Shown: positions 33,107 to 42,167 of the stretch, in pieces
Layout: the number at the start of each line of letters is the position of its first letter
Position numbering within the stretch: the stretch's first letter is position 1
Source: Tellurirhabdus rosea
GTDB taxonomy: Bacteria > Bacteroidota > Bacteroidia > Cytophagales > Spirosomataceae
Reading direction: 5' to 3'
Assembly (NCBI RefSeq): GCF_026278345.1
Contig: NZ_CP111085.1
Coordinates: 1,252,001 to 1,316,000 of the forward strand
DNA: 64,000 nucleotides
Translations under genes and position numbers: made by a program
The notes under the pieces: model-generated
What the model was told of the DNA's origin: nothing
Database searches by the model: none
The model's input: only the letters and a program-made list of their open reading frames with translations

Positions 33107-33170
33107 GGTTAAAGTCCAACCCGGAACTTTGTCGTTTTCCGGGTCGGACTCTCTGCTGGCAGACCGCTTC

Positions 33171-36100
33171 CTACGCCTCCACCAGTTCTTCTTCCTGCGG
33201 ATGCTGCTGATACCGGCGGTGGTAAAAGCTGTAAAATACGATCGGAAAAATGAACAACGTCAGCAGGGTGGCGGTGATGAGTCCGCCGATGACGACTATG
33301 GCGAGTGGTTTGGACGTTTCGGAGCCAATTCCCGTCGAGACCGCCGCCGGAATGAGCCCGATGGCCGCCATCATGGCCGTCATGACGACGGGCCGCACCC
33401 GCGACTGCACACCCAGCCGGATGGCCTCCCGGAGCGGAAGGTGGTGCCTCAGGTTTTTCTTGAAGACCGAGATCAGGATGACTCCGTTCTGGATACAGAT
33501 GCCGAACAGGGCGATAAAACCAATACCGGCCGAAATGCTGAAATTAACGTGCGTAACGAGCAGCGCGGCAATTCCGCCGATGATGGCAAACGGTACATTG
33601 ACCAGCACCAGCCCGGCATCCCGTACGTCGCCGAAAAGCATGAACAGGATGAAGAAGATACCCAGCAGACTCAGCGGCACCACCTGAATCAGCCGTTCGG
33701 TCGCCCGGCGCTGGTTCTCGAAATCTCCGGCCCATTGGAATTTGTAGCCGGCCGGTAACTTGACGTGGCTGGCTACTTTGGCCTGCCCTTCCGCCACGGC
33801 GCTGCCCATGTCGCGGCCCCGGACGGAGAACTTAACGGCGCCGTAGCGCTGCCCTCCCTCCCGGTAAATCAGGATCGGGCCGGTCTGGGTGTATACGCGG
33901 GCAATCTCCTTGATGGGAACCTGGCCCCCGTTGCGGGTCGGCACCATCAGGTCCCGGATGCGGGCTTCGTTCGAACGGAACGCCTGGTCGTAGCGGATGC
34001 GGAGGTCAAATTTGCGTTCCCCTTCGTAGATCTGCGTCGCGGCTTTTCCCCCGATGGCCATTTCGACCACCGACTCGGCATCGGCCTTATCGACACCGTA
34101 GCGAGCCAGCCGCTGATCGTCGAGTTCGATGCGCAGCTCGGGCTGGCCGATGTTTCGAATCACGCCCAGGTCTTCAATGCCTTTCACCGACGCCAGCTGC
34201 TTCTGTACCTCGCGGGCTTTCTGTTCCAGAATGCTGAGGTCACGGCCGTAAATCTTGACCGCAATCGAGCCTTTCACGCCCGACACGGCTTCTTCCACAT
34301 TGTCCATGATGGGCTGCGAAAATCCAAAGTTGATACCCGGAAACACGGCCAGCCGCTGCTGCATTTTTCCAATAAGTTCTTCTTTGGTTATTCCCGACTT
34401 CCATTCGTTTTTCGGGTAAATATCAATCAGGAATTCAACGTTGTAAAAGCCCGTTGGATCGGTGCCGTCGTTGGGGCGGCCGGTCTGGGAGATAACGCCT
34501 TTCACTTCCGGAAAATCTTCAAAGATGGTCCGCATCTGCTGGGTCAGCCGCACCGATTCGGGCAGAGCAATGCTCATGGGCAGAGTGGCGCGGACATAGA
34601 TCGAGCCTTCGTCCAGCTCGGGCAAAAATTCCGACCCCAGCAGCGTAAAACCCGAGAAACCCACGACCACCAGCCCCGTGGTGACGAGCAGGCTCAGCTT
34701 TTTGTGGCTGAATGTGAAGCGAAAGGCCGACATGGCCCGGTTAGTCAGGAACTCCACGAACGGGTTGTGCTTTTCGCGGACGTTCTTCTTCAGCAGCAGG
34801 CTCGACAGCATCGGCACCAGTGTCAGGGTGAAGATCAGCGCCCCCAGCAGCGCAAAACCAAGCGTCCAGGCCAGCGGACTAAACATCTTGCCTTCCACTT
34901 TCTGGAAGGAAAAGATAGGAATCAGACAGACGATGATGATCAGTTTGGAGAAGAAAATGGCCTTGCCCATTTCGACGCCCGTCTTACGGATCACGCCCAG
35001 TTTGGCGATGCGGTTGAACTTCGTCATGCCGACCCGGTGCGCCATCTCGTCGAGCGTCACAAAGATTCCTTCGACCATGACCACGGCCCCGTCCACGATG
35101 ATACCGAAGTCGATAGCCCCCATTGACAGCAGATTCGCCGACATGCCCCGCAGCCGCAGGCAGATAAATGCAAACAGCAACGCCAGCGGGATGACAATGG
35201 AAACGGTGAGGGTCGTACGCCAGTCGGCCATGAACAGAAACACGATGACGGTCACAAACACCAGCCCTTCGATGAGGTTGTGTGTCACCGTGTGCGTGGC
35301 GAAGTGGATGAGTGTTTCCCGGTTATAGAACGTATCGATTTTGACGTCGGCGGGCAGGATGCTCGTATTCAATTCCTCGATTTTTGCCTTTACCCGTTCA
35401 ATTACCTCGCTGGGGTTTTCTCCTTTGCGCATCACCACGATGCCTTCAAGCACATCATTCTGCTTGTCGCGGCCAGCCGACCCGAGCCGGGGCAGCGCCG
35501 ATTCCGAAACCCGCGCCAGGTTCCGTACCAGAATAGGTGTGCCGTTTGCATTTTTTACGGTAATGTTCTCAATATCCTGCTGGTTTTTCAGCAGCCCGAT
35601 ACCGCGTACCACGTACGCTTCCGCACTTTTCTGAATGACGTCGCCTCCGACGTTCATGTTGGCGCTGGCGACGGCCTGATAGAGCTGCTGGGCCGTGATG
35701 CCGTAGTCGAGCAGGCGGCGAGGGTCCACCGAGATTTCGTACGTCTTTACTTCTCCCCCGAAGCTGACCACATCGGCCACCCCCGGCACGCTCTTCAGTT
35801 GCCGCTCGATGGTCCAGTCCTGAATGGTTTTCAGCTCGCGGGCCGTCCGGACCGCCGACCTGAGGGTGTAGCGAAAAATTTCGCCGGTCGGGCCGTATGG
35901 CGGCTGCACATCCGGACGGATTCCTTCAGGCAGTTCGACGTTGCCGAGCAGGTTGTTGACCTGCTGCCGGGCAAAGGCGTCGTCTACGTTGTCCTCGAAC
36001 AGAATCTTCACCACCGACAGGCCAAACAGCGACGTTGAGCGGACGTCCGTTTTCTTCTGCACCGAGTTCATGCCGATCTCGATGGGGATTGTCACGAACT

Positions 36101-36296
36101 TTTCCACCTCTTCGGCCGACCGGCCGGGCCATTGCGTAATGATCGTAATCTGGGTGTTGGTAACGTCCGGAAACGCCTCGATCGGCGTATTCTGGTAGCT
36201 GACGAAACCAGCCGTTACTGCCAGGAGTGTCAGGAAAAAGACCACAAACCGGTTCTTCAGCGAGAACGTCAGGATGCTTTTTATGAAAGAGTTCAT
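33171..36296 (-). CDS. czcA: CzcA/CusA-type heavy-metal RND permease
   Basis: 1041 residues, the normal length of the heavy-metal efflux (HME) branch of the RND family. NRFVVFFLTLLAVTAGFVSY is the first helix; DVTNTQITIITQWPGRSAEEVEKFVTIPIE is the family hallmark; AIDFGIIVDGAVVMVEG in helix 4 carries the charged pair (DFG..D) for proton coupling in HME pumps. It exports divalent or monovalent metal ions from periplasm or cytoplasm with the adaptor CzcB and outer-membrane CzcC, which are encoded upstream in the same operon (55 and 84 bp gaps). The metal cannot be read from sequence. Confidence 0.9.
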   Translation of the reverse strand: MNSFIKSILTFSLKNRFVVFFLTLLAVTAGFVSYQNTPIEAFPDVTNTQITIITQWPGRSAEEVEKFVTIPIEIGMNSVQKKTDVRSTSLFGLSVVKILFEDNVDDAFARQQVNNLLGNVELPEGIRPDVQPPYGPTGEIFRYTLRSAVRTARELKTIQDWTIERQLKSVPGVADVVSFGGEVKTYEISVDPRRLLDYGITAQQLYQAVASANMNVGGDVIQKSAEAYVVRGIGLLKNQQDIENITVKNANGTPILVRNLARVSESALPRLGSAGRDKQNDVLEGIVVMRKGENPSEVIERVKAKIEELNTSILPADVKIDTFYNRETLIHFATHTVTHNLIEGLVFVTVIVFLFMADWRTTLTVSIVIPLALLFAFICLRLRGMSANLLSMGAIDFGIIVDGAVVMVEGIFVTLDEMAHRVGMTKFNRIAKLGVIRKTGVEMGKAIFFSKLIIIVCLIPIFSFQKVEGKMFSPLAWTLGFALLGALIFTLTLVPMLSSLLLKKNVREKHNPFVEFLTNRAMSAFRFTFSHKKLSLLVTTGLVVVGFSGFTLLGSEFLPELDEGSIYVRATLPMSIALPESVRLTQQMRTIFEDFPEVKGVISQTGRPNDGTDPTGFYNVEFLIDIYPKNEWKSGITKEELIGKMQQRLAVFPGINFGFSQPIMDNVEEAVSGVKGSIAVKIYGRDLSILEQKAREVQKQLASVKGIEDLGVIRNIGQPELRIELDDQRLARYGVDKADAESVVEMAIGGKAATQIYEGERKFDLRIRYDQAFRSNEARIRDLMVPTRNGGQVPIKEIARVYTQTGPILIYREGGQRYGAVKFSVRGRDMGSAVAEGQAKVASHVKLPAGYKFQWAGDFENQRRATERLIQVVPLSLLGIFFILFMLFGDVRDAGLVLVNVPFAIIGGIAALLVTHVNFSISAGIGFIALFGICIQNGVILISVFKKNLRHHLPLREAIRLGVQSRVRPVVMTAMMAAIGLIPAAVSTGIGSETSKPLAIVVIGGLITATLLTLFIFPIVFYSFYHRRYQQHPQEEELVEA

Positions 36297-36351
36297 AGTG
36301 AAAGAAGGAAAGAGGATGCGAACAAAGGGAGCAAAGGCGCAACCGGGGCCC

Positions 36352-37449
36352 TCAGTCCTTCAATCCATTGTAAACCAGCAGTTGGTTCTGGGACACAATG
36401 GTTTCGCCCGGGCGAAGGCCACTGCGGATGTAGGTTTTGTCGCCCACCGAGCGCTCGATGGTCACTTCCCGAACCTGAAGTTGTTTGTTCGGCCCGACCA
36501 CCACCAGGTAATTCCGGCTGTTGTCGAAGACCAGGGCGTTGCTCGGAACGGCAACGCTCTGCTCCCGGCCTGGATAGCTGACCGTTACGTTGGCAAACAT
36601 ATCCGGCTTGAGCTGGTAACCCGGGTTTGAAAGCGTAATGCGGACCTTTTCGGTTTTGCTGTCGGGGTCCAGTACGTTGAAAATCTTGTCGATCCGCCCG
36701 GTGATGGGTTTGTCCGGATAAGCCAGCGTCGTGATCGTCACCGGGTCGCCGAGGTGTACGTTGGCCAGGTCCGATTCGTAGACGTCTGCCATGACCCAGA
36801 TCTGGTCGAGGTTCGAGATTGTAAAGAGGTTGTCGGGGTCATCCGGGCGCAGTTCCATGCCCGGTGCCGCTTTTTTCTCTACGATAAAGCCGTCCATCGG
36901 TGCTTTCACCACGTACTGCGAGCCGTTGCCGCCGCCGAGAATCCGTTTGCGTTCGGCCACCCGGTTTACTTCCCCTTTGGCCGCCTGTAACTGCTGTTGG
37001 GCCGAAGTCAGGTCGCGCTGCGAAGCCAGTCCCGAGGAGGCCATATCCTGGGTGACCTGAAGATTTTTTTGCGCCACTGCCAGCTGGCTCCGGGCCGAAA
37101 CGGCCTGCTGGTCGAGGTCGGCAATGTCGCCCGACTGAATGACGGCCAGAACCTGCCCTTTCCGGACATAATCGCCCAGCTCGGCTTTTACGGTTTCGAT
37201 ATGCCCGCCCACGAGCGGAAACACCTTGACCATTTTGTCCTGATTGAAGGTTACCGTACCGGTTAGCTGAATCTGCTGCTGCACCGGCTCGAGCCGGGCG
37301 CTGGCAACCGACAGTTGCTTCCACTGGGCGGGCGCCAATACGGAGGCGTCTGTGGCGGCATCGGGTTTCTGCTGTTCCTCCGACGAGCAGGCGGTCAGGA
37401 TACCGACCGTTCCGGCGATCAGAACCAGTTGGTGAAAAATCGTTTTCAT
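36352..37449 (-). CDS. czcB: RND periplasmic adaptor (CzcB-like)
   Basis: 365 residues from ATG 37449 with a lipoprotein signal peptide ending LTACSS. The two lipoyl-like halves are visible (KVFPLVGGHIETVKAELGDYVRKGQVLAVIQ and VKAPMDGFIVEKKAAPGMEL), joined by a helical hairpin (SARSQLAVAQKNLQVTQ), followed by the barrel (QIWVMADVYESDLANV) and the membrane-proximal domain. It links CzcA to CzcC. No metal-binding His-rich extension is present. The frame continues to 37533 but ATG 37449 starts a proper signal peptide. Confidence 0.88.
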   Translation of the reverse strand: MKTIFHQLVLIAGTVGILTACSSEEQQKPDAATDASVLAPAQWKQLSVASARLEPVQQQIQLTGTVTFNQDKMVKVFPLVGGHIETVKAELGDYVRKGQVLAVIQSGDIADLDQQAVSARSQLAVAQKNLQVTQDMASSGLASQRDLTSAQQQLQAAKGEVNRVAERKRILGGGNGSQYVVKAPMDGFIVEKKAAPGMELRPDDPDNLFTISNLDQIWVMADVYESDLANVHLGDPVTITTLAYPDKPITGRIDKIFNVLDPDSKTEKVRITLSNPGYQLKPDMFANVTVSYPGREQSVAVPSNALVFDNSRNYLVVVGPNKQLQVREVTIERSVGDKTYIRSGLRPGETIVSQNQLLVYNGLKD

Positions 37450-37533
37450 GATTACTATCTGACTAAAGTGAATACGGGTTGCCTGTTGAACCGAGGCGGA
37501 TGAGCGCGTAGCGGGGAAGAGTTCCCGCTTCAA

Positions 37534-38802
37534 TTAAAGTACCTGCTGCCCTACGGCGAGGTTCAGCTCCTCGAAGCGTTGCAGACGGTTGTTCTGCAGC
37601 TGGTTATATTGGATCTGGTTCGATTTGTATGCGTCGAAAAAGTCGAGAAATTCCACAACGTCGATGTTTTGCTTGCGGTAGTTCTCGATAACGCCCTGAA
37701 TGAGTCGGCCAAAATCGTCGTTGAAGCGGCGGTCGAACGTCCGGTACAGTTGATCGGCCTGCCGGGCTTTGGTCAGGGCGTTCCAGACATCGGCCTCAAC
37801 CTGAAGCTGGTAGGCGCTCAGGGCCTGACGGCTGCTCTGGTTGCGGACCTCCGCCGCCCGGATATTGCCCTGGTTCCGATTCAGCAGAGGCAGCGAAATC
37901 CCGATGCCGACGCCCACGTAATTTGGAATATAGCCGGCATTGCGGTCGTAGGTGCCCTGGAGTGAGAGGTCCGGTACAGCCAGCGCTTTTTGCAGGGCCA
38001 GGTTCTGCCGTTCGAAGGTCGTCTGCTCGCGGACGGCCCGCAGGTCGGGACGGTTGACCTCCGCCCGCGCCAGAAGCGTGTCGGCCCGCAGGCTGGCCGG
38101 GTTCTGTGCCGTGAGAGCAGCGGCCTCCACGACCGCGCTTATGCTGACGTTCGGCGGAGTATTGAGCAAAACGGCCAGCGTAGCGCCATCGTCGGCGATG
38201 CGGGCCAGTTGCTGCTGCTGTTCGGTCGACAGGTTGAAGAGATAGGCTTTCAGGCGAGCCAGGTCTTTGAGCGGGACGTTGCCTTTGTTGTATTGTTGCT
38301 GGTAAAGGTCTACGGTCCGTTGCAGCGTGGCCAGTTCCTGCTCATAAACGCCCAGTGCCTGTTGGGTGAAATACAGATCGTAGAAGGTACTGCGCAACTG
38401 GAAAGTCAGCGTCCGGACGAGGTCTTCGAAGCGATCAGCCGCCATGCGGGTCTGTGTGGCGGACAGTGCCAGTTGTTTGTTCCGTTTTCCGGCCAGCAGA
38501 ATCAGTTGCTGTACCTGAATCACCTGTTCGGAGTTGCTCTGCTTCACCGGCATAAACTCACGGGTGTGGGCATTGTAAGGCATCTGCTCCACGTACACCG
38601 TCGGGTTTGGCAACAGCCGGGCCTGCATTTCGTAGGCTCGATTTTCATCGATTCCCAGCCGGGTAGCCAGCAGGTTCAGATTTTGGCGGATGAACTGCTG
38701 CTCGGCCTGCGGCAGCGTTAAACGCAGGGTGTCAGTCCCGGTTTGGGCGCGGCTTACGGCAGCAATCAGCAGCAGGCAGCAGATGAGCACGGTGCGATTC
38801 AT
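37534..38802 (-). CDS. czcC: TolC-type outer-membrane factor (CzcC-like)
   Basis: About 422 residues with a signal peptide (MNRTVLICCLLLIAAVSRAQ) and two outer-membrane-efflux repeats. Long helical stretches with GQN/KAL periodicity (LRLTLPQAEQQFIRQNLNLLATRLGIDENRAYEMQ, FERQNLALQKALAVPDLSLQG) and LPLLNRNQGNIRAAE are typical of CzcC. First gene of the operon. ATG 38802 is preferred for the signal peptide; ATG 38823 would add seven residues. Its upstream region holds two 11-bp-spaced TTTAAT repeats on the minus strand. Confidence 0.87.
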   Translation of the reverse strand: MNRTVLICCLLLIAAVSRAQTGTDTLRLTLPQAEQQFIRQNLNLLATRLGIDENRAYEMQARLLPNPTVYVEQMPYNAHTREFMPVKQSNSEQVIQVQQLILLAGKRNKQLALSATQTRMAADRFEDLVRTLTFQLRSTFYDLYFTQQALGVYEQELATLQRTVDLYQQQYNKGNVPLKDLARLKAYLFNLSTEQQQQLARIADDGATLAVLLNTPPNVSISAVVEAAALTAQNPASLRADTLLARAEVNRPDLRAVREQTTFERQNLALQKALAVPDLSLQGTYDRNAGYIPNYVGVGIGISLPLLNRNQGNIRAAEVRNQSSRQALSAYQLQVEADVWNALTKARQADQLYRTFDRRFNDDFGRLIQGVIENYRKQNIDVVEFLDFFDAYKSNQIQYNQLQNNRLQRFEELNLAVGQQVL

Positions 38803-38867
38803 GGAACGATGAATTTGATTCATGTCCCAAAACTGGCTCAGCCGGTTAAGAACCATTTGAGGAAGAC

Positions 38868-38928
38868 ATTAAAACGGTATTAAAGCCAATAAAAATATCT
38901 TTTAATGGAAACTTAATCCGATTCTCAT
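38868..38928. promoter_or_regulatory. direct-repeat operators between czcC and regulator
   Basis: On the minus strand TTTAAT occurs at 38884-38879 and 38873-38868, 11 bp apart, facing czcC. On the plus strand TTTAAT (38901-38906), CTTAAT (38912-38917) and TCTCAT (38923-38928) keep the same 11-bp period, facing the regulator gene. These are likely binding sites of the OmpR-type regulator encoded here. I could not find a matching -7 element at the usual distance for either direction. Confidence 0.6.
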
Positions 38929-38985
38929 CATATTATAAGCCCCGGAGTTCTAATTGACCCCAAGTTATTCACACCTGATTCGGCT

Positions 38986-39657
38986 ATGCGATTGCTGTTG
39001 GTAGAAGACGACCCCAAACTCGCCACGTTCATCCTGAAAGGACTGAAGGCGGAAGCTCATGAAGCCGAAGTGGCCTTCGATGGCCAAACCGGCTGGGCCA
39101 TTTTCCAGAAACAACCGTATGATCTGGTCATTCTGGACGTAAACCTGCCTTATATGAATGGTTTTGAACTGTGTCGCCGCATCCGACAGGAAAGCAACGA
39201 AGTTCCGATTCTGATGCTGACGGCTCTGGACGCGATCAGTGACAAAACGGAAGGCTTTGGTTGCGGAGCCGACGACTATCTGTGCAAACCGTTTGAGTTC
39301 AAAGAACTGCTCCTGCGCATTCAGGCGCTGACCCGCCGCCATCATCCCAAAGCCCAGCGGCTCCTGCAGGTAGCGGACCTGACGCTGGACCCCGATGCCC
39401 GGCAGGTTACCCGCTCGGGCAAACGCATCGACCTTACCATCCGTGAATACGCCCTGCTCGAACACCTCATGCGCAACCGGGGTCGCATCGTTTCCCGAAT
39501 TGACATCTCCGAGCACGTCTGGGACGTGAATTTTGACACCAACACCAATGTCATCGATGTGTATGTCGGTTATCTTCGGAAAAAAATCGACCGTGACTTT
39601 TCCCCAAAGCTGATCCACACTGTCGTCGGTATGGGATATGTCCTGCGGGAAGACTGA
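38986..39657 (+). CDS. CusR/CopR-like response regulator
   Basis: 223 residues. Receiver domain with E7/D8/D9 and phosphoacceptor D51 (VILDVNLP), Lys in DDYLCKPFEF, and an OmpR-type winged helix ending FSPKLIHTVVGMGYVLRED. It is nearly colinear with the regulator at 2765 and differs mainly at surface positions, so the two may recognise similar DNA. Divergent from czcCBA with a shared control region, it most likely activates the efflux operon. Its kinase follows after 3 bp. Confidence 0.9.
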   Translation: MRLLLVEDDPKLATFILKGLKAEAHEAEVAFDGQTGWAIFQKQPYDLVILDVNLPYMNGFELCRRIRQESNEVPILMLTALDAISDKTEGFGCGADDYLCKPFEFKELLLRIQALTRRHHPKAQRLLQVADLTLDPDARQVTRSGKRIDLTIREYALLEHLMRNRGRIVSRIDISEHVWDVNFDTNTNVIDVYVGYLRKKIDRDFSPKLIHTVVGMGYVLRED

Positions 39658-39660
39658 CTT

Positions 39661-41052
39661 ATGCTCATTCGTAATAAACTGACGCTGCTTTTTACCGGGC
39701 TGGTACTGGCCATTCAACTAACCCTGTCTGGCTTTGTCTACGCTTTTTATTCGGTTTATCGCTGGGAGGAGTTTTACGGACAGCTTCAGGCCAAGGCGCG
39801 GGTCTTCGGCAGGGTGCTGATTGGCCGTCAGGACGTAACCCATCTCCTGAGCGCCCGGATTCCGGCGGGCGACCTAATCACCCTCACCGACGAGCAGATC
39901 AGTATCTACGACCGGCAGCGCCAGCTGCTATACGACAATCACAATGCCGAACTGGACGCCACAGAAGAGAAACTTTTGCCGCGACTGCTCAAAAAACCCG
40001 GTAAGCCCCTTCGGTTTGCAATCGGTAAACTGGAAGGGATCGGCATTGTCGTTATGCATAGCCGCCAGCCTTACGCCATCTTTGTGGCCGGTATCGACGA
40101 ACTCGGACGTGCCAAGCGGTACAACCTGCTCATGCTCCTGTTGATCGGGAATCTCGGCGGGCTGGTGCTGACCCTGCTGGCAGGGTGGTATTTCGCCGGG
40201 CGGCTGCTGCGCCCCCTGGCCGAAATGGCCGAGTCGGTCCGGCATATTTCGGACGCCCGCCTGCATACCCGCCTGCACGAAGGAAACCGCAGCGACGAGA
40301 TTGCCCGGCTGGCAATGACGTTCAACGACATGCTTAGGCAGCTGGAGCAGTCTTTTACCAGCCAGCGCAGCTTCGTGGCCCACGCCTCCCACGAACTCCG
40401 GACTCCCCTTACCAATGTACTGGGCATTCTCGACACCTCCCTCTCCTACGACCGAGAGCCGGAAGAACTGCGGCGAAGCATGCAGAGCTCGATTGAAGAA
40501 ATCCGTAAGATTATCCGCCTCACCAACAGCCTGCTCAATCTGACCAAGATCAGCAGTGAGCCCATTGTGCTGCAACCCATCCGGCTCGACGAATGCCTGA
40601 TGTCGGCCGTGGCTCAGATTCAGCAGAAATATCCTGACCGGACGATCGCCATGACACTCGCAGACACCGAGGAGTTCCCCGTCGTTATCGGCAACGAAGC
40701 CCTGCTGACGACGGCCCTGGCCAACGTGATTGAAAATGCCTGCAAGTATTCCGAAGAGGCGGTGGATGTCCGGATGCAGGCGGCGGCCACCGATTCCAAC
40801 CGGTTCGAGGTGCAGGTTTCGGACCGGGGGCGCGGAATTCCGGTCGAAGACCTGCCTCATATTTTCGAACCATTGGCCCGGGGCCGCAATGTCGGGCAGA
40901 CGGCCGGCTTCGGGCTCGGCCTGGCCATTACCTTTCAGCTTATTACACTTCACCACGGCCAAATCAGTTACCGCCGCCCCAGCGACGGAATCGGGACGGT
41001 AGCAATCATCTCCCTGCCCGCCGAAGCCGACACACCCGCCTCAGTCGACTGA
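39661..41052 (+). CDS. sensor histidine kinase
   Basis: 463 residues: first membrane helix at about 5-30, periplasmic part to about 150, second helix at about 157-178, HAMP (RLLRPLAEMAESVRHISDARLHTRL), and the kinase core with H244 in AHASHELRTPLTN. The N box (VIENACKYS), G1 (VSDRGRGIPVED), F box (IFEPLARG) and G2 (GFGLGLAIT) are intact. It is paired with the response regulator upstream. A metal ion is the likely stimulus by association with czcCBA; no Met/His-rich sensor motif stands out. Confidence 0.9.
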   Translation: MLIRNKLTLLFTGLVLAIQLTLSGFVYAFYSVYRWEEFYGQLQAKARVFGRVLIGRQDVTHLLSARIPAGDLITLTDEQISIYDRQRQLLYDNHNAELDATEEKLLPRLLKKPGKPLRFAIGKLEGIGIVVMHSRQPYAIFVAGIDELGRAKRYNLLMLLLIGNLGGLVLTLLAGWYFAGRLLRPLAEMAESVRHISDARLHTRLHEGNRSDEIARLAMTFNDMLRQLEQSFTSQRSFVAHASHELRTPLTNVLGILDTSLSYDREPEELRRSMQSSIEEIRKIIRLTNSLLNLTKISSEPIVLQPIRLDECLMSAVAQIQQKYPDRTIAMTLADTEEFPVVIGNEALLTTALANVIENACKYSEEAVDVRMQAAATDSNRFEVQVSDRGRGIPVEDLPHIFEPLARGRNVGQTAGFGLGLAITFQLITLHHGQISYRRPSDGIGTVAIISLPAEADTPASVD

Positions 41053-41055
41053 TAC

Positions 41056-41103
41056 TTTCTAATGTAATTCTCATACTATTCTCATCTGCCAGGGCGATTT
41101 TTG
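41056..41103 (+). promoter_or_regulatory. triple 11-bp repeat with -7 element
   Basis: TTTCTAAT (41056-41063), ATTCTCAT (41067-41074) and ATTCTCAT (41078-41085) repeat every 11 bp. GATTTTTG (41096-41103), seven of eight matches to TAnnTTTG, lies 10 bp later. The following ATG is at 41134. Confidence 0.65.
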
Positions 41104-41133
41104 ATATAAGAAAACACCCATCTGGGTAAAGCT

Positions 41134-41469
41134 ATGCTTATTCGATCCCGGAAAGTGCAGAACGAGGATGAGCGCCCCCCACTTTCAAGAAACACAAGCG
41201 AGGTGGTTACCTACGGCTTGCTGTTAATCCTGATAGGTTCCCTTCTGCTGAATATTTACCAATTAACGGAGCACAACCGCCAGCCAATGCTTCGTCCGGT
41301 GCGCCCGGACGAAGCTAATTTGCAGGAAACACGTCTACGGGTCAGTCTTGAACGCTGCTGCAGACGTTGCGCTCGCCAGGACAGCCTCATCCATTCGCTG
41401 GAACAAACCCTAACAACTCTCGAAGCCAGACCCTCTTATGAAAAAAGTTCGTCTTTTGCTGGTCATTGA
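41134..41469 (+). CDS. unknown single-pass membrane protein
   Basis: 111 residues: a polar, charged start of about 24 residues, one membrane helix (about 25-43, VVTYGLLLILIGSLLLNIY), then a polar part with a CCRRCARQ cluster near residue 80 and a helical tail. The Cys-rich CCxxC could bind metal. No family is recognised. The next gene begins inside its 3' end (32-bp overlap), and the OmpR-like operator in front suggests induction together with the efflux system. Confidence 0.6.
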   Translation: MLIRSRKVQNEDERPPLSRNTSEVVTYGLLLILIGSLLLNIYQLTEHNRQPMLRPVRPDEANLQETRLRVSLERCCRRCARQDSLIHSLEQTLTTLEARPSYEKSSSFAGH

Positions 41470-41899
41470 CACCTTGTTGTCCACCAACGAGTTAGTAACC
41501 ATTGGCTCTAAATTATGCCTGAGTCCGTCCCTGGAGGTGGGCGTGTTACTCCTGGTCGACCCCGGCGACATTTCACCCACTTCGGCGTATTACGACGACG
41601 TGATGGACCAGCTTCAGCGGCAGGGCTACCGCTACCTTAACCGGGCCGCGCAGTTGATGCAGACCCCGGCCAACGCCGCTTTTCTCCGCATCAGCCGCCA
41701 TGCCGATCGCATGGTTGCTGCCGTAGCCCGCACGTTTGAAGCACATTATATCCTGTTAAACGCCACCCCCGGCTGGCCGCGCGACCTCATCAGCCCCGAC
41801 GAGTTTACCAGCCAGGTCAGGCTTCTGACAAACATTCCGATCCTCCTGCTCGACGAATTTCAGCCGGTCGACATGCAGTACCAGTGCAGTCCCAATTAA
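41438..41899 (+). CDS. unknown 153-aa protein, UspA-like start
   Basis: Starts inside the previous gene. MKKVRLLLVIDTLLSTNELVTIGSKLC and LEVGVLLLVDPGD look like the first strands of a Rossmann-type or UspA-like fold; IPILLLDEF near the end could be the last strand. There is no G-2x-G-9x-G(S/T) ATP motif, so classification as a universal stress protein is only a possibility. Expected to be co-translated with the membrane protein before it. Confidence 0.55.
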   Translation: MKKVRLLLVIDTLLSTNELVTIGSKLCLSPSLEVGVLLLVDPGDISPTSAYYDDVMDQLQRQGYRYLNRAAQLMQTPANAAFLRISRHADRMVAAVARTFEAHYILLNATPGWPRDLISPDEFTSQVRLLTNIPILLLDEFQPVDMQYQCSPN

Positions 41900-42001
41900 T
41901 CCGGTTCGTAAACCGGCGTCTGCTTTACTCTACTCCCGGTCGCCCCATGGGTTGCGTTCCCGAAATGTTCATTTCTGAGCCTTAATAGCTATTTCCTACA
42001 G

Positions 42002-42028
42002 AAAAAGCCGGGAAGTTCCCGGCTTTTT
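42002..42028 (+). terminator. rho-independent terminator
   Basis: AAAAAGCCGGGAA-G-TTCCCGGCTTTTT, a strong hairpin with T run, ends the preceding two-gene transcript. Its T run is also the first box of the next operator. Confidence 0.85.
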
Positions 42029-42071
42029 AACATTCCTCTCATTTCGTTCTTATGCCCGGGGGACACTTTTG
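42024..42071 (+). promoter_or_regulatory. triple 11-bp repeat with -7 element before RND-2
   Basis: TTTTTAAC (42024-42031), CCTCTCAT (42035-42042) and GTTCTTAT (42046-42053) repeat every 11 bp and match the boxes at 38901 and 41056. CACTTTTG (42064-42071), seven of eight matches to TAnnTTTG, starts 10 bp later. The adaptor gene starts about 95 bp downstream. Confidence 0.62.
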
Positions 42072-42167
42072 CGAACATAAAGCACTGTCATGGCTGCACT
42101 TCTGTACGTTCGTTTAGCCTGTTGATAGCCTGCTTTTTCGCATTTACCAAACTCATCCCGGTTTTTT

